Below, piece after piece: positions 16,355-24,991 of a DNA stretch of 64,000 bases. Numbering within the stretch: position 1 is the first letter of the stretch; the number at the start of each line of letters is the position of its first letter. This DNA comes from Alkalicoccus urumqiensis (lineage in GTDB: Bacteria; Bacillota; Bacilli; Bacillales; Salisediminibacteriaceae). A program made the position numbers and the translations under genes. The stretch lies in NCBI RefSeq assembly GCF_002993335.1, contig NZ_PVNS01000005.1:1-64000 (forward strand), written 5' to 3'. The notes under the pieces were generated by a model that saw only the letters and a list, made by a program, of their open reading frames with translations, ran no database searches and was not told the DNA's origin.

Positions 16355-17476
16355 TTGACGAAACTGATGTATGTTCTCATATTTATCGTGTTTCTGGATA
16401 CGTTTATCCAGCTGCCGATGATGACACCGTATGCGCTGAGCCTCGGTGCGTCGGCAGCGCTTGCCGGGGTCGTTGTTTCGATGTATTCCCTCATGAATAT
16501 CGCCGGTAACATCATCGGCGGTGCGTGGATCGACCGCGCAGGACGAAAGCCGGTACTGCTTGCAGGGATGATTTCCGTCGCTGCCGTGATTCTCCTGTAT
16601 CCACTCGCCCAGAATGGCTGGCAGCTTGTTGCTGTGCGGTTTCTTCACGGTCTGGCAGGAGGCCTTATGATACCCGCCGCCTTCGCGCTGATCGGGGACC
16701 GCAGCAGCAGTGGCAGCCGGAAAATGATGGCATACGCCGGTGCTGCTATCGGCATTTCCGCTGTGACCGGCCCGGCACTCGGCGGTATTCTTGCCTCACG
16801 CGGGCAGTACGAGCTTGTCTTTTACGTCACGTTTATTCTCTTCGCGGCCGGGATTGTACTGGCGCTTTTTTTCGTCCGGGAAACGAGCATTCCCCAAAAA
16901 AAGAAGCAGCAGGGCCGCTGGAGAAACCTTCTGCACAACAGACAGCTGATGCAGGCATCTCTTGCCGCATTTTCGCTCATGGTCAGTAACGGAGTCCTCG
17001 CATTTGCCCTGCCGCTTGCAGCAGCCAGCGCCGGCTTCTCCACGGCCGCTTCCGGCGCCCTTCTCAGCACGTACGGCATTACCGCTCTTCTTATTTTTAT
17101 CACTCCGTTAAATGGCATTTACCAGCGGGCACAACCTGTCTCTCTCGTGGTTTCCGGTATCGGCATTATTGCCGTATCCATGACACTGCTTCATGCGGCA
17201 GAGGGAATCGTCCTGCTCGCGTGCGCGATGATCGTCTACGGCGTCGGTTTTGCCTTTATCTTCCCGTCGATGAATCAGATGACAGCCGTCAGCGTCGAAG
17301 AAGCGGACCGCGGTAAAGCCTACGGCCTGTTTTATGCATGCTTCTCCTTCGGCGTCGTCGCAGGTTCCGCCGGTGCGGGATTTGTCACCGATCATCTGGG
17401 CATTCCGTTTCTTCTGACAGCCGGTTTCCTCGCAGCCGCCGCTGCTGTTCTCTTTTTCCTCCGTCCGGGTGACTAA
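16355..17476 (+). CDS. Major facilitator superfamily transporter
   Basis: A 373-residue 12-helix MFS carrier. Motif A is visible as GGAWIDRAGRKPVLLAG between helices 2 and 3, followed by RFLHGLAGGLMIPAAFALIGD, typical of drug/proton antiporter-like members. The substrate cannot be told. The TTG start at 16355 has AAAGGAG eight bases upstream; the longer open frame reads back into the activator gene in another frame and is not used. A TATACT -10 lies just before the ribosome site. Confidence 0.85.
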   Translation: MTKLMYVLIFIVFLDTFIQLPMMTPYALSLGASAALAGVVVSMYSLMNIAGNIIGGAWIDRAGRKPVLLAGMISVAAVILLYPLAQNGWQLVAVRFLHGLAGGLMIPAAFALIGDRSSSGSRKMMAYAGAAIGISAVTGPALGGILASRGQYELVFYVTFILFAAGIVLALFFVRETSIPQKKKQQGRWRNLLHNRQLMQASLAAFSLMVSNGVLAFALPLAAASAGFSTAASGALLSTYGITALLIFITPLNGIYQRAQPVSLVVSGIGIIAVSMTLLHAAEGIVLLACAMIVYGVGFAFIFPSMNQMTAVSVEEADRGKAYGLFYACFSFGVVAGSAGAGFVTDHLGIPFLLTAGFLAAAAAVLFFLRPGD

Positions 17477-18092
17477 CGAAAACACCGGAAGGTTTCTATG
17501 GAACAGCGTTGTTCTTAAAAAGTAAAATAAACCAGGCAGAAACCGCCTGGTCTTAAGAGAAAAGAGAGATCTATTGAAGAGGTTCCCGCTTTCTGCCTGC
17601 ACCTGCAGCCGTACGCGTTCCGGAGGGAACGGGCTCAACTAATTCCTTCTTCCTTCCGTCAGAAGGAATGGATTTTCGCCTCGTTCGGATCCTCCCGGAG
17701 TCGACGGCCTCCGGTTTCGGCAGGTAGAAAAAACACTTGTTAGAAGCGATCCCTTTTGCGCAGAAATGCTGTCATTCAATCGAATGGGAAGAGACCATCA
17801 TTACCTTATAAACATTTTTTCTGCTATGAATCCTTCGTATTTCACCTCTATTTTACTGCGCTTCGAAGCGTTCGGCAGAGACGCCGGTGGGATCAAGCGC
17901 AGTCTGAAGATCCTTTCTCAGGGCGCAGGCCATGAGAAATAGCTGAAGACAAGCCCACGGCAAGCTTCTGCCGAAAAGCGGAGAAGCTCCATTAACAAAA
18001 ACAAACGGCAAATAAATCAGAACGTTGACATGCTATAACCCTTGGCATTCCTGCTCGGAAGAGGCTTCGAATTTTATACTTTCTTGTACTCC
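17477..18092. other. Intergenic region without a gene, mostly repeat sequence
   Basis: No supported gene. The sequence is largely one copy of an intergenic repeat (17522-18088, listed separately). A local inverted repeat ATTCCTTC/GAAGGAAT lies near 17642-17669. Short open frames here are interrupted and have no ribosome sites. Confidence 0.7.
17522..18088 (+). repeat. Intergenic repeat family, copy R1
   Basis: The left module (CCAGGC-N7-GCCTGG hairpin at 17532-17550, then GGTTCCCGCTTTCTGCC and on to GCGTTCCGGAGGGAA at 17581-17629) recurs at 55461-55509 with two differences in 49 bases. The right module (17904-18085) contains CTGAAGATCC, a hairpin TTTCTCA/TGAGAAA, TAGCTGAAG and AAGCTTCTGCCG-AAAAG-CGGAGAAGC. 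It recurs at 55751-55896, on the minus strand near 54661-54780, and more distantly at 44761-44819. It looks like a diverged, non-coding mobile or structured-RNA element. Confidence 0.65.
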
Positions 18093-18134
18093 AAAAAAGA
18101 CAGACTGCAGGAAGTCCTGCGGTCTGTCTTTTAC
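18093..18134 (-). terminator. Terminator of sigX-rsiX
   Basis: Imperfect long stem AAGACAGAC-GCAGG with CCTGC-GTCTGTCTT, flanked by A and T runs, six bases after the rsiX stop codon on the minus strand. Confidence 0.85.
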
Positions 18135-18139
18135 TTGTA

Positions 18140-19453
18140 TTATGAGCCGTTTCCGACCGGAGCGATCGTCAGTTCACCGGTCGATTCGTTGTAAAACTCG
18201 ATCTCGGAAATAGTGAAATACTTTGCCGTAAGCTGTACTGCTTCGTGAAAGCGGGTTTCTTCCGCCTCTCCGCCGTCATACGTATAGAAGATCATCGCGG
18301 TATCTCCCTCCACGTACATATCCCCTGTGAACTCGAGAGCGTCGGGAATGACGCTTTCCGTACCGCCCGATTCGGCATCCTGCATTTCGAGCACGGTTTC
18401 CACAAAGTTCAGTGGTTCGCCGGCGCCGTTTGTCTGCTGTTCGCCGGACGCCCGGGCACTGATCAGCCGGTCACTTCCCGGCACGCCGTAAAAACCTCTG
18501 TTCAGAGACGATATATCCATGCGGTCTTCGCCGGACTGGCCGAAATCAGCCGGCTCGTCCCCGACAAAGAAGTATACTTCCCGGACCCGGTAGAGGGACA
18601 GCACTTCCTGAAGCACTTCGGATGTATAGACCTGCTGTGCGCTGCTCATCGACTGCAGCATCACATCCTCTTCAAAGCGGAGAGAAACAGCTCCTTCCTC
18701 CGGTGAGTCGAAAACGACTTCCTCAAGCTGTGCGAAAAGATCCATTCCCGTCGGATCTCCGGCTTCCAGCGCTTCACGTACAGCCTGTTCCCGGTCGAGT
18801 CCGGAAGCTGAGGCAGGCGTCACTGTGACAATGTCTTCTTCTGGAGAAGCTTCCGCAATCAGGAAAATGTCATTTTCCTCTGTGACTGTATACTCGACTT
18901 CTTCTTCGGCAGCTGCATTTTCTTCTGCGTCATTTTCCTCCGGCAGCTCCGCAGTATTCATATTCTCATTGTTTTGCGCTGCATTGTCGCCTCCGGCGTC
19001 ATTCTCTGCGGCAGTATTTTCTTCATTTTCGGTATTTTCAGGACGTTCCACCACAGCTTCTTCTGCTTCAGTATTATCTGCTTCATCCATAGCCGTCATG
19101 GAACCACCGTCGTCAGATTCCGTATCCGTTCCTTCCTCTTCTGCCGGCGCTGCCGCATTATTTTCCACCGCTGCCTGGTTGCTTCCTGCGGTATTTGACT
19201 GTGGCTGATCTGAAGTAAACAGGCCGGTGTTCATGAATGACGGCAGCATGAGCAGCAGAAGCAGCGCTGCCGCAGCAGATGCTGCAGCCGGGAAAAACCA
19301 CGGCTTTTTATCTTTACGTCGTTCCATCCGCCGCTGTCCGCTCTGGGCCTGTATCGTCTGAAAAAGCTCGTCTTTGGATCTGCGGTCTTCGACTTTCGGC
19401 AGGTCCGTAAGCGTTTTCTCTATTTTGTCTTCCGTCCATTTTTCTTTCGTCAA
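18140..19453 (-). CDS. rsiX: Anti-sigma-X factor RsiX
   Basis: A 437-residue single-pass membrane anti-sigma factor. Residues about 1-50 are the cytoplasmic sigma-binding part (KEKWTEDKIEKTLTDLPKVEDRRS, similar to RsiX). One transmembrane segment follows (about 55-75, ALLLLLMLP), then a low-complexity Asn/Ala/Glu/Asp-rich extracellular linker (about 85-210), then a folded domain. The linker makes it longer than B. subtilis RsiX (368). The TTG start at 19453 has GGAGGG upstream and overlaps the sigX stop in TTGA, so translation is coupled. It keeps SigX inactive at the membrane. Confidence 0.88.
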   Translation of the reverse strand: MTKEKWTEDKIEKTLTDLPKVEDRRSKDELFQTIQAQSGQRRMERRKDKKPWFFPAAASAAAALLLLLMLPSFMNTGLFTSDQPQSNTAGSNQAAVENNAAAPAEEEGTDTESDDGGSMTAMDEADNTEAEEAVVERPENTENEENTAAENDAGGDNAAQNNENMNTAELPEENDAEENAAAEEEVEYTVTEENDIFLIAEASPEEDIVTVTPASASGLDREQAVREALEAGDPTGMDLFAQLEEVVFDSPEEGAVSLRFEEDVMLQSMSSAQQVYTSEVLQEVLSLYRVREVYFFVGDEPADFGQSGEDRMDISSLNRGFYGVPGSDRLISARASGEQQTNGAGEPLNFVETVLEMQDAESGGTESVIPDALEFTGDMYVEGDTAMIFYTYDGGEAEETRFHEAVQLTAKYFTISEIEFYNESTGELTIAPVGNGS

Positions 19454-19998
19454 CGGGCTCCCTCCTCTCTTCCGCGGGCATCCTCTGCTGATTTCAACTG
19501 CTTCTGCAGTGCCTTCAGCGCTCGGTGCTGCGTTGTTTTCACTTTGCTTTCCGACCAGCCGAGGATATCTGCACACTCCGCAATGCTTAAGGACTGCACG
19601 TAGCGCAGAATCATCACCTGCTGCTGGTCTGCTGTACATTTCTCGAGCATCCGGTACACCTGCTGGATTTCTTCTTTCTGCATGACGATATCCTCCGGCA
19701 GAGGCTGCTTATCTTCTATTTCAAATTCCCGCTCACTCCATTCGTATTCTTTCCCTTCAAACTTCCGCTTTTTACGGGACTGGCGGCGGATCCAGTCAAT
19801 GGCCACGTGCTTTGCGATGGAATAAAGCCATGTTTTTTCGCTGCTTTTTCCTTCGAACGATTCAAAGGAATTCAGTACCTTAATGTATACTTCCTGCACG
19901 AGCTCCTCCGCGGTTTCCCGGCTGCGGACCAGGTAAAAAACATATTGAAATAATTGCTGGTGGTAAGCAGAGTATAGTCGTTCGAACTCTTCTTTCAC
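19450..19998 (-). CDS. sigX: ECF RNA polymerase sigma factor SigX
   Basis: A 182-residue ECF sigma factor very similar in layout to B. subtilis SigX. Region 2 is ETAEELVQEVYIKVLNSF with SSEKTWLYSIAKHVAIDWIRRQ; region 4 is SIAECADILGWSESKVKTTQHRALK. SigX controls cell-envelope modification and resistance to cationic peptides in B. subtilis. An ECF promoter of SigX type lies upstream, which suggests autoregulation. rsiX follows with a four-base overlap. Confidence 0.94.
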   Translation of the reverse strand: MKEEFERLYSAYHQQLFQYVFYLVRSRETAEELVQEVYIKVLNSFESFEGKSSEKTWLYSIAKHVAIDWIRRQSRKKRKFEGKEYEWSEREFEIEDKQPLPEDIVMQKEEIQQVYRMLEKCTADQQQVMILRYVQSLSIAECADILGWSESKVKTTQHRALKALQKQLKSAEDARGREEGAR

Positions 19999-20025
19999 AT
20001 CGTTCCCTCCCTGCTCAAATCATTT

Positions 20026-20051
20026 GTCGATATTTCTGTGCAGATGTTACA
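20026..20051 (-). promoter_or_regulatory. ECF (SigX-type) promoter of sigX-rsiX
   Basis: Minus strand TGTAAC (20046-20051), 16-base spacer, CGAC (20026-20029), about 28 bases before the sigX ATG. TGTAAC/CGAC is the element pair of the autoregulated sigX promoter in B. subtilis. Confidence 0.82.
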
Positions 20052-20229
20052 GGCCTTTTACATATTTATATCAATCAGACGGAAGTTTTTCTTTATAGAT
20101 TATGTACATGTTCATTTTACCAGAATTCAGCGTCCGTAAGAGGGTTTTACAGGAAATGATTGCGTGGAGCTTCCTGCCCCGGGACATAGAAAACAGAAAA
20201 ATCCCCCTGCATAGAAAAAACTGCACCGG

Positions 20230-20799
20230 TTATGCTTTTCGGTGCAGCGGGCTTTCTTTTGTCCGTTTTGGTATAATGGAGTAAATCGCTTCGGATTCGA
20301 ATAAGTTCGTGACTTCATTCAGCCAGTCATAAAAGGCTTCCGCCTCAGACAGTTTTTCCAGATCATGCGCTGCCTGCTCTTGAACTTCCTTTTCCAGGTC
20401 CTCTTCCTGTATGAGCTGCTCCAGTTTCGCTTTCGTTTCAAGCAGTGCCCGTTGATTCATCTCTGCCGCTTCGGCCCATCGTTTAATAAACACCGTGGCA
20501 AACGCTTTGTACCAGTCGGGATCCGTCTGGTACAAATCTTTCCGCACACCTTTTCTCCACGTTTTCTCCACCATATTCGCTTCCGACAGCGCACGGACCC
20601 CGGTGCTCATACTCGTTTTGCTCATCCCGGTTTTCTCCGCCATTTCGTCGAGCGTCATAGGATTCTCAGCAAAAAGGATCGTACCGTACAAACGTCCCAC
20701 AGAGCCCGAGATATCATACAGGTGAATATGATTCGTCAATTCGTGTACAAAACGTTCTCTCGCTTCTTCCAGACGGGCACGGGATTCTTCCATATCCAT
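20230..20799 (-). CDS. GbsR/OpcR-family transcriptional repressor
   Basis: A 189-residue MarR-like winged-helix protein of the GbsR family (GRLYGTILFAENPMTLDEMAEKTGMSKTSMSTGVRALSEANMVEKTW is the DNA-binding part, about 33-80). Members such as GbsR and OpcR sense choline and repress glycine-betaine synthesis or uptake genes. It is divergent from opuAA-AB-AC, which strongly suggests control of this operon. The C-terminal half is helical and charged and would bind the effector. Confidence 0.88.
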   Translation of the reverse strand: MDMEESRARLEEARERFVHELTNHIHLYDISGSVGRLYGTILFAENPMTLDEMAEKTGMSKTSMSTGVRALSEANMVEKTWRKGVRKDLYQTDPDWYKAFATVFIKRWAEAAEMNQRALLETKAKLEQLIQEEDLEKEVQEQAAHDLEKLSEAEAFYDWLNEVTNLFESEAIYSIIPKRTKESPLHRKA

Positions 20800-20812
20800 A
20801 CAATCACCACCC

Positions 20813-20828
20813 GATTTAGTGTCTAATC
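20813..20828. promoter_or_regulatory. Candidate operator of the GbsR-type repressor
   Basis: Imperfect inverted repeat GATTTAG-TGT-CTAATC just upstream of the repressor start codon, in the divergent region shared with opuA. Function is inferred from symmetry and place only. Confidence 0.35.
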
Positions 20829-20975
20829 TTATGCTAGCAGACAGAAAATGAAAGTAAAATTACAGATAGGCATCTAAAAGCAAGGAAAATAGAGTATAAT
20901 GGAGATGGAGGCTCTTCATTTTCATACAGTTTTTTCTGTACAAACTTTACACGCTTATTTCCCTGCATGTATCAG

Positions 20976-21004
20976 TTGAAATTCTGTCTGGCAGCACGTA
21001 TAGT
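20976..21004 (+). promoter_or_regulatory. Sigma-A promoter of opuA
   Basis: TTGAAA (20976-20981), 17-base spacer, TATAGT (20999-21004), about 80 bases before opuAA. Confidence 0.8.
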
Positions 21005-21087
21005 GTGAAAGGTCGATTTTTTACATTTACTCATAATCTCACATGGTTCCAACGACACAACTCCACGAAGAAAACGAGGTGACAGCA

Positions 21088-22284
21088 TTGGCGAAGATCG
21101 AAGTAAGAAATTTATCCAAAATATTCGGCAGACGGCCGAAACCGGCTTTGGAAATGCTGAAAGAAAAGAAGTCGAAAGATGAAATTTTAAAAGAAACCGG
21201 ATTGACTGTCGGTGTCAACCGGGCCACATTTGACGTAAACGAAGCTGAAGTTTTCGTTATCATGGGGCTGTCCGGCTCCGGAAAATCAACGCTTGTAAGG
21301 CTGTTGAACCGTCTGATTGATCCGACAGAAGGTCAGATTCAAATCGACGGCGACGACCTTGCTAAAATGAACGACGAACAGCTGCGGGAAGTCCGCAGAA
21401 AGAAAATGAGCATGGTGTTCCAGAAGTTCGGCCTTTTCCCGTTCCGCACCATTCTTCAGAATGTGGAATACGGCTTGGAAGTTCAGGCTATCAGCAAAGA
21501 AGAGCGTCATCAGAAAGCAATGGAAGCTCTAAAGCTTGTCGGACTGGAAGGCTATGAGGAGCAGTATCCGGATCAGCTTTCCGGGGGCATGCAGCAGCGT
21601 GTCGGTCTGGCACGGGCACTTGCCAATGACCCGACGGTTCTGCTTATGGACGAAGCATTCTCCGCACTCGACCCGCTTATCCGTAAAGATATGCAGGATG
21701 AACTTCTTGATCTGCAGGCAAAAATGCAGAAGACGATTATTTTCATTACACACGATCTTGATGAGGCGCTCCGCATTGGAGACCGGATCATGATTATGAA
21801 AGACGGAGCTGTTGTACAGATCGGAACGCCGGAAGATATTCTGATGCATCCTGCTGATGATTACGTCAGCCGGTTCGTTGAAGATGTGGACCGCTCGAAA
21901 GTGTACACAGCTGAACATATTATGACGCGTCCGGAGACGGTGAATATTGATAAAGACGGTACCCGCGTGGCGCTTCAGCGGATGCGTGATGCGGATATAT
22001 CAAGCGTTTACTGTGTGAACCGCTCCCGCCAGCTGCAGGGTATTGTCCACGCGGCAGATATTGCCGAAGCGGTTAAGCGCGATGAGCGTGACATTGTACC
22101 GTATGTTCAAAAAGACGTTCCGACGTGCAGCCTGGATACACCGATGCACGATCTGTTCAATCTCACTTCCACTTCCAGCGTGCCGATCGCTGTTGTCGGA
22201 GAAGACAACAAGCTCGAAGGCATCGTGATCCGCAGTAAAATTCTATCTGCACTATCCGGAAAAGAGGTGAATGAGATTGAGTAA
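21088..22284 (+). CDS. opuAA: Glycine betaine ABC transporter, ATP-binding protein OpuAA
   Basis: A 398-residue ABC ATPase with Walker A GLSGSGKST, signature LSGGMQQRV and Walker B ILLMDEAFSALD-type VLLMDEAFSALDP, followed by two CBS domains (about 275-395) as in B. subtilis OpuAA. It energises high-affinity glycine-betaine uptake in osmotic stress; CBS domains in this family respond to ionic strength. The TTG at 21088 is preferred, with GAGGTG six bases upstream; longer frames start before it. It overlaps opuAB by eight bases. Confidence 0.96.
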   Translation: MAKIEVRNLSKIFGRRPKPALEMLKEKKSKDEILKETGLTVGVNRATFDVNEAEVFVIMGLSGSGKSTLVRLLNRLIDPTEGQIQIDGDDLAKMNDEQLREVRRKKMSMVFQKFGLFPFRTILQNVEYGLEVQAISKEERHQKAMEALKLVGLEGYEEQYPDQLSGGMQQRVGLARALANDPTVLLMDEAFSALDPLIRKDMQDELLDLQAKMQKTIIFITHDLDEALRIGDRIMIMKDGAVVQIGTPEDILMHPADDYVSRFVEDVDRSKVYTAEHIMTRPETVNIDKDGTRVALQRMRDADISSVYCVNRSRQLQGIVHAADIAEAVKRDERDIVPYVQKDVPTCSLDTPMHDLFNLTSTSSVPIAVVGEDNKLEGIVIRSKILSALSGKEVNEIE

Positions 22285-23170
22285 CGCATGGGAATCGTTT
22301 TACGACTGGTTTGATGCGATCCTGGATTTCATGCCGGAGCTTCCGGTGGGAGACTGGATCGAAGCATTTGTTGAGTGGCTTCAGAACGCAGCGTGGCTGT
22401 TTATGGCTATCCGCGGTACAGTCGCGTTTGTTACGGACGTGTTTAACGGCTTTTTCAGCCTGATACCGCCGATTTTATTCATTCTTATTTTGACCGCTGT
22501 CGGTTACCTTCTCGTCCGGAAAACCGGAAAATTCGGTCTGCCGATTTTAATTTTCTTCGGTTTGTTATTCATCGAGAGTATCGGCTACTGGGATGATTTG
22601 ATTCTGACACTGTCGCTCGTTCTGACAGCGACGCTTATTTCGATTATTATCGGTATTCCTGTCGGTATCTGGATGGGCCGGAATGATATGGTACGCAACA
22701 TTGTCACACCGATTCTAGACTTCATGCAGACGATGCCGGCTTTCGTTTACTTGATTCCTGCCGTCGCTTTCTTCAGTATCGGTATTGTACCAGGTGTTAT
22801 TGCATCCGTTATTTTCGCGGTGCCGCCGACGGTGCGTTTGACAAATCTCGGTATCCGCCAGGTTCCGGCGGAGCTGATTGAAGCATCCGACGCGTTCGGT
22901 TCGACGCCGGGACAGAAGCTGTTTAAAGTACAGCTGCCGATGGCAAAAGTAACGATTATGGCCGGTGTGAACCAGACGATCATGCTTGCACTATCTATGG
23001 TTGTTATCGCCGCGATGATCGGTACAGACGGTATCGGCCGCCAGGTTTACTATGCGGTCGGCCGGAACGATCTGGCTATGGGCTTTGAAGCCGGGATCAG
23101 CCTGGTTATTCTCGCGATTATTCTGGACCGCCTGACTCAGGCGCTCAATCCGGATAAACGCGCTTCCTAA
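22277..23170 (+). CDS. opuAB: Glycine betaine ABC transporter, permease OpuAB
   Basis: A 297-residue permease with about seven to eight membrane segments. The ABC-interaction loop is visible in LIEASDAFGSTPGQKLFKVQLPMA. It is the membrane channel of OpuA. The TTG at 22277 has GAGGTG seven bases upstream; an ATG at 22271 is too close to that site. Confidence 0.95.
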   Translation: MSNAWESFYDWFDAILDFMPELPVGDWIEAFVEWLQNAAWLFMAIRGTVAFVTDVFNGFFSLIPPILFILILTAVGYLLVRKTGKFGLPILIFFGLLFIESIGYWDDLILTLSLVLTATLISIIIGIPVGIWMGRNDMVRNIVTPILDFMQTMPAFVYLIPAVAFFSIGIVPGVIASVIFAVPPTVRLTNLGIRQVPAELIEASDAFGSTPGQKLFKVQLPMAKVTIMAGVNQTIMLALSMVVIAAMIGTDGIGRQVYYAVGRNDLAMGFEAGISLVILAIILDRLTQALNPDKRAS

Positions 23171-23242
23171 TGATTTTCGGCCCGGGAGACGCTTTCTCTC
23201 CCGGGTGAAAATAAATATTACTATCTTAAAGGGGATGTCATT

Positions 23243-24268
23243 ATGCGTAAAATGAACAAATTTGGTCTTGCTGCAAGCCTCTCTCTCGGTCTCGTTATCG
23301 CAGGGTGTGGTGCAGAAGAAGACAACGCTGGAAACAATGCTGCTGACAATGCAGGCGGAAATAACGCTGCTGAAGAGAACAATGCGGGCGAAAATAACGC
23401 TGCAGAGAACAACGCAGGCGAAAACAACGCTGCTGAAGAAAATGATGCAGCAGACAACGACGGCGGCGAAGCTTCCGGAAATGTCGGTGAAGAGCTGGAT
23501 TACACAATCACTGGTATTGATGCAGGTGCCGGAATCATGTCTGCAACAGACGAAGCAGTGGAAACATACGAGCTGTCCGACTGGGACGTAACAGCAAGCT
23601 CGGACGCTGCGATGACGCAGGCACTTGCGGACGCAGTGGAAAATGAAGAGCCGATTATCGTAACTGGCTGGACTCCTCACTGGAAGTTCTCTTCCTTTGA
23701 CCTGAAATTCCTCGAAGATCCAGAAGGCGTTTACGGCGAAGCGGAAGACATTCACACATTTGCCCGCGAAGGTCTTGAAGAAGACATGCCGGAAGCATAC
23801 CAGGTTCTGGACAACTTCCAGTGGTCTGAAGAAGACATGGGTGAAATTATGATGGAAATCCAGGACGGCACAGACGAAGTTGAAGCTGCTCGTAACTGGA
23901 TCGACAACAATGAAGATACTGTCGCTGAATGGACAGACGGTGTGGAAGAAGTAGACGGCGAAGAAATCAGCCTCGTCTTTGTTGCATGGGATTCTGAAAT
24001 TGCATCCACAAACATGATCGCACTCGTCCTTGAAGACCTCGGCTACGACGTATCAATGGACCCACTGGAAGCAAACTTCATGTTCCAGGCCGTATCTGAA
24101 GGTGAAGCAGATGCAATGGTAGCTGCATGGCTCCCACTGACACACGAGCACCTTGTTGAAGATTACGGTGATTCCATGGAAGACCTCGGAGCAAACCTGG
24201 AAGGTGCACGTACCGGCCTCGTTGTTCCTGAGTACATGGACATCGACTCCATTGAAGATCTTCAGTAA
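23243..24268 (+). CDS. opuAC: Glycine betaine-binding lipoprotein OpuAC
   Basis: A 341-residue lipoprotein with signal peptide and lipobox VIAGCG (Cys22). After the cysteine comes a repetitive Asn/Ala/Glu/Gly linker (about 24-80) absent from the 293-residue B. subtilis protein. Then follows the typical betaine-binding fold: GIDAGAGIMS, IIVTGWTPHWKFS, LVFVAWDSEIASTN. The tryptophans in these motifs form the betaine cage in the family. AAAGGGG precedes the ATG. Last gene of the opuA operon. Confidence 0.95.
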   Translation: MRKMNKFGLAASLSLGLVIAGCGAEEDNAGNNAADNAGGNNAAEENNAGENNAAENNAGENNAAEENDAADNDGGEASGNVGEELDYTITGIDAGAGIMSATDEAVETYELSDWDVTASSDAAMTQALADAVENEEPIIVTGWTPHWKFSSFDLKFLEDPEGVYGEAEDIHTFAREGLEEDMPEAYQVLDNFQWSEEDMGEIMMEIQDGTDEVEAARNWIDNNEDTVAEWTDGVEEVDGEEISLVFVAWDSEIASTNMIALVLEDLGYDVSMDPLEANFMFQAVSEGEADAMVAAWLPLTHEHLVEDYGDSMEDLGANLEGARTGLVVPEYMDIDSIEDLQ

Positions 24269-24287
24269 ATAAAGCAGAACGAACGTA

Positions 24288-24326
24288 AAACGACCCGGGC
24301 TCCTTTGGAGTTCCGGGTCGTTTTTT
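24288..24326 (+). terminator. Terminator of the opuA operon
   Basis: Stem AACGACCCGG/CCGGGTCGTT followed by TTTTTT. Confidence 0.9.
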
Positions 24327-24334
24327 AGTATTGG

Positions 24335-24991
24335 TCAGTCGTTTCGAAAAGCATTCCACTTTTTCTCGGCTTTTTTTGCCGCTTTTCGTGCCACCCACGT
24401 GTCTCTTCCCCAGAAGAGAAGGAAGCGGATCGTCACAGCATGAACCATAACGCCGCATATTGTCAAAAAGGTGATGACGACCGTGCCAAGTGTTGTTTCC
24501 GGTTCAATATAGGAATACCCGAAGAAAACGAGCGCAGCCACACTTCCGACCCAGGCTTCCGCGTAGTGATCCAGTCTGGATGATTCAGCCAGATAAAGCG
24601 GGATCGCGCTTAAAAACACGATGACAAAGATACCGGGTATAATATGCGTTGCCTTCTGCTGCGTCAGCAGCTTCACAGCCGGCTTCGTATAATATTTCGT
24701 CATCGTTTTCAGACGGAGAAAATGAAGAATGCGCGCGATGCGGGCAAATTGAAAGATGGCATCCAGCGGAATAACGGCGATCACGACGAACGGATTTTGT
24801 TTAATAAAGCGCCATTTTTTCTCCGCACGGTAAAATCGGATGCAGAAATCAATGAAAAAGACGCCCCACGTTCCCCATACGATGTACGAATCATACTGCG
24901 TTTCATACCAGATGGTCGCAACAGCAGCGAAGGCGAGGATGACCATCATTCCTTCATAGATATATTCAACGGTATATTTATCCCGGGCGAT
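24335..24991 (-). CDS. Ion-channel-like membrane protein with an altered selectivity filter
   Basis: About 218 residues resembling two-helix or voltage-gated potassium channels: five to six hydrophobic segments, an Arg-rich helix (FARIARILHFLRL) and a pore region aligned as VFFGYSYIEPETTLG, where channels have TTVGYGDI-P-T-LG. The filter is thus FFGYS instead of TVGYG. The start is odd. The frame is open upstream of the first ATG (24949), and a GGGGAGG site sits seven bases before an in-frame ATC at 24991, so ATC may be the initiation codon. Starting at ATG would remove IARDKYTVEYIYEG. Function unknown. Confidence 0.7.
   Translation of the reverse strand: MARDKYTVEYIYEGMMVILAFAAVATIWYETQYDSYIVWGTWGVFFIDFCIRFYRAEKKWRFIKQNPFVVIAVIPLDAIFQFARIARILHFLRLKTMTKYYTKPAVKLLTQQKATHIIPGIFVIVFLSAIPLYLAESSRLDHYAEAWVGSVAALVFFGYSYIEPETTLGTVVITFLTICGVMVHAVTIRFLLFWGRDTWVARKAAKKAEKKWNAFRND

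Noticed and set aside
17596-17632. GCAGCCGTACGCGTTCC...GGGCTC considered as group II intron domain V
   Set aside because: The AGC triad and bulge arrangement of domain V are absent and no reverse-transcriptase frame exists.
20894-20899. TATAAT hexamer upstream of opuA
   Set aside because: No -35 at a workable distance; the TTGAAA-17-TATAGT promoter downstream is far better.
22991-23755. Long antisense frame across opuAB-opuAC
   Set aside because: It mirrors the repetitive Asn/Ala/Glu linker codons of opuAC and gives Cys/Val/Ser-rich nonsense; opuA genes are certain.
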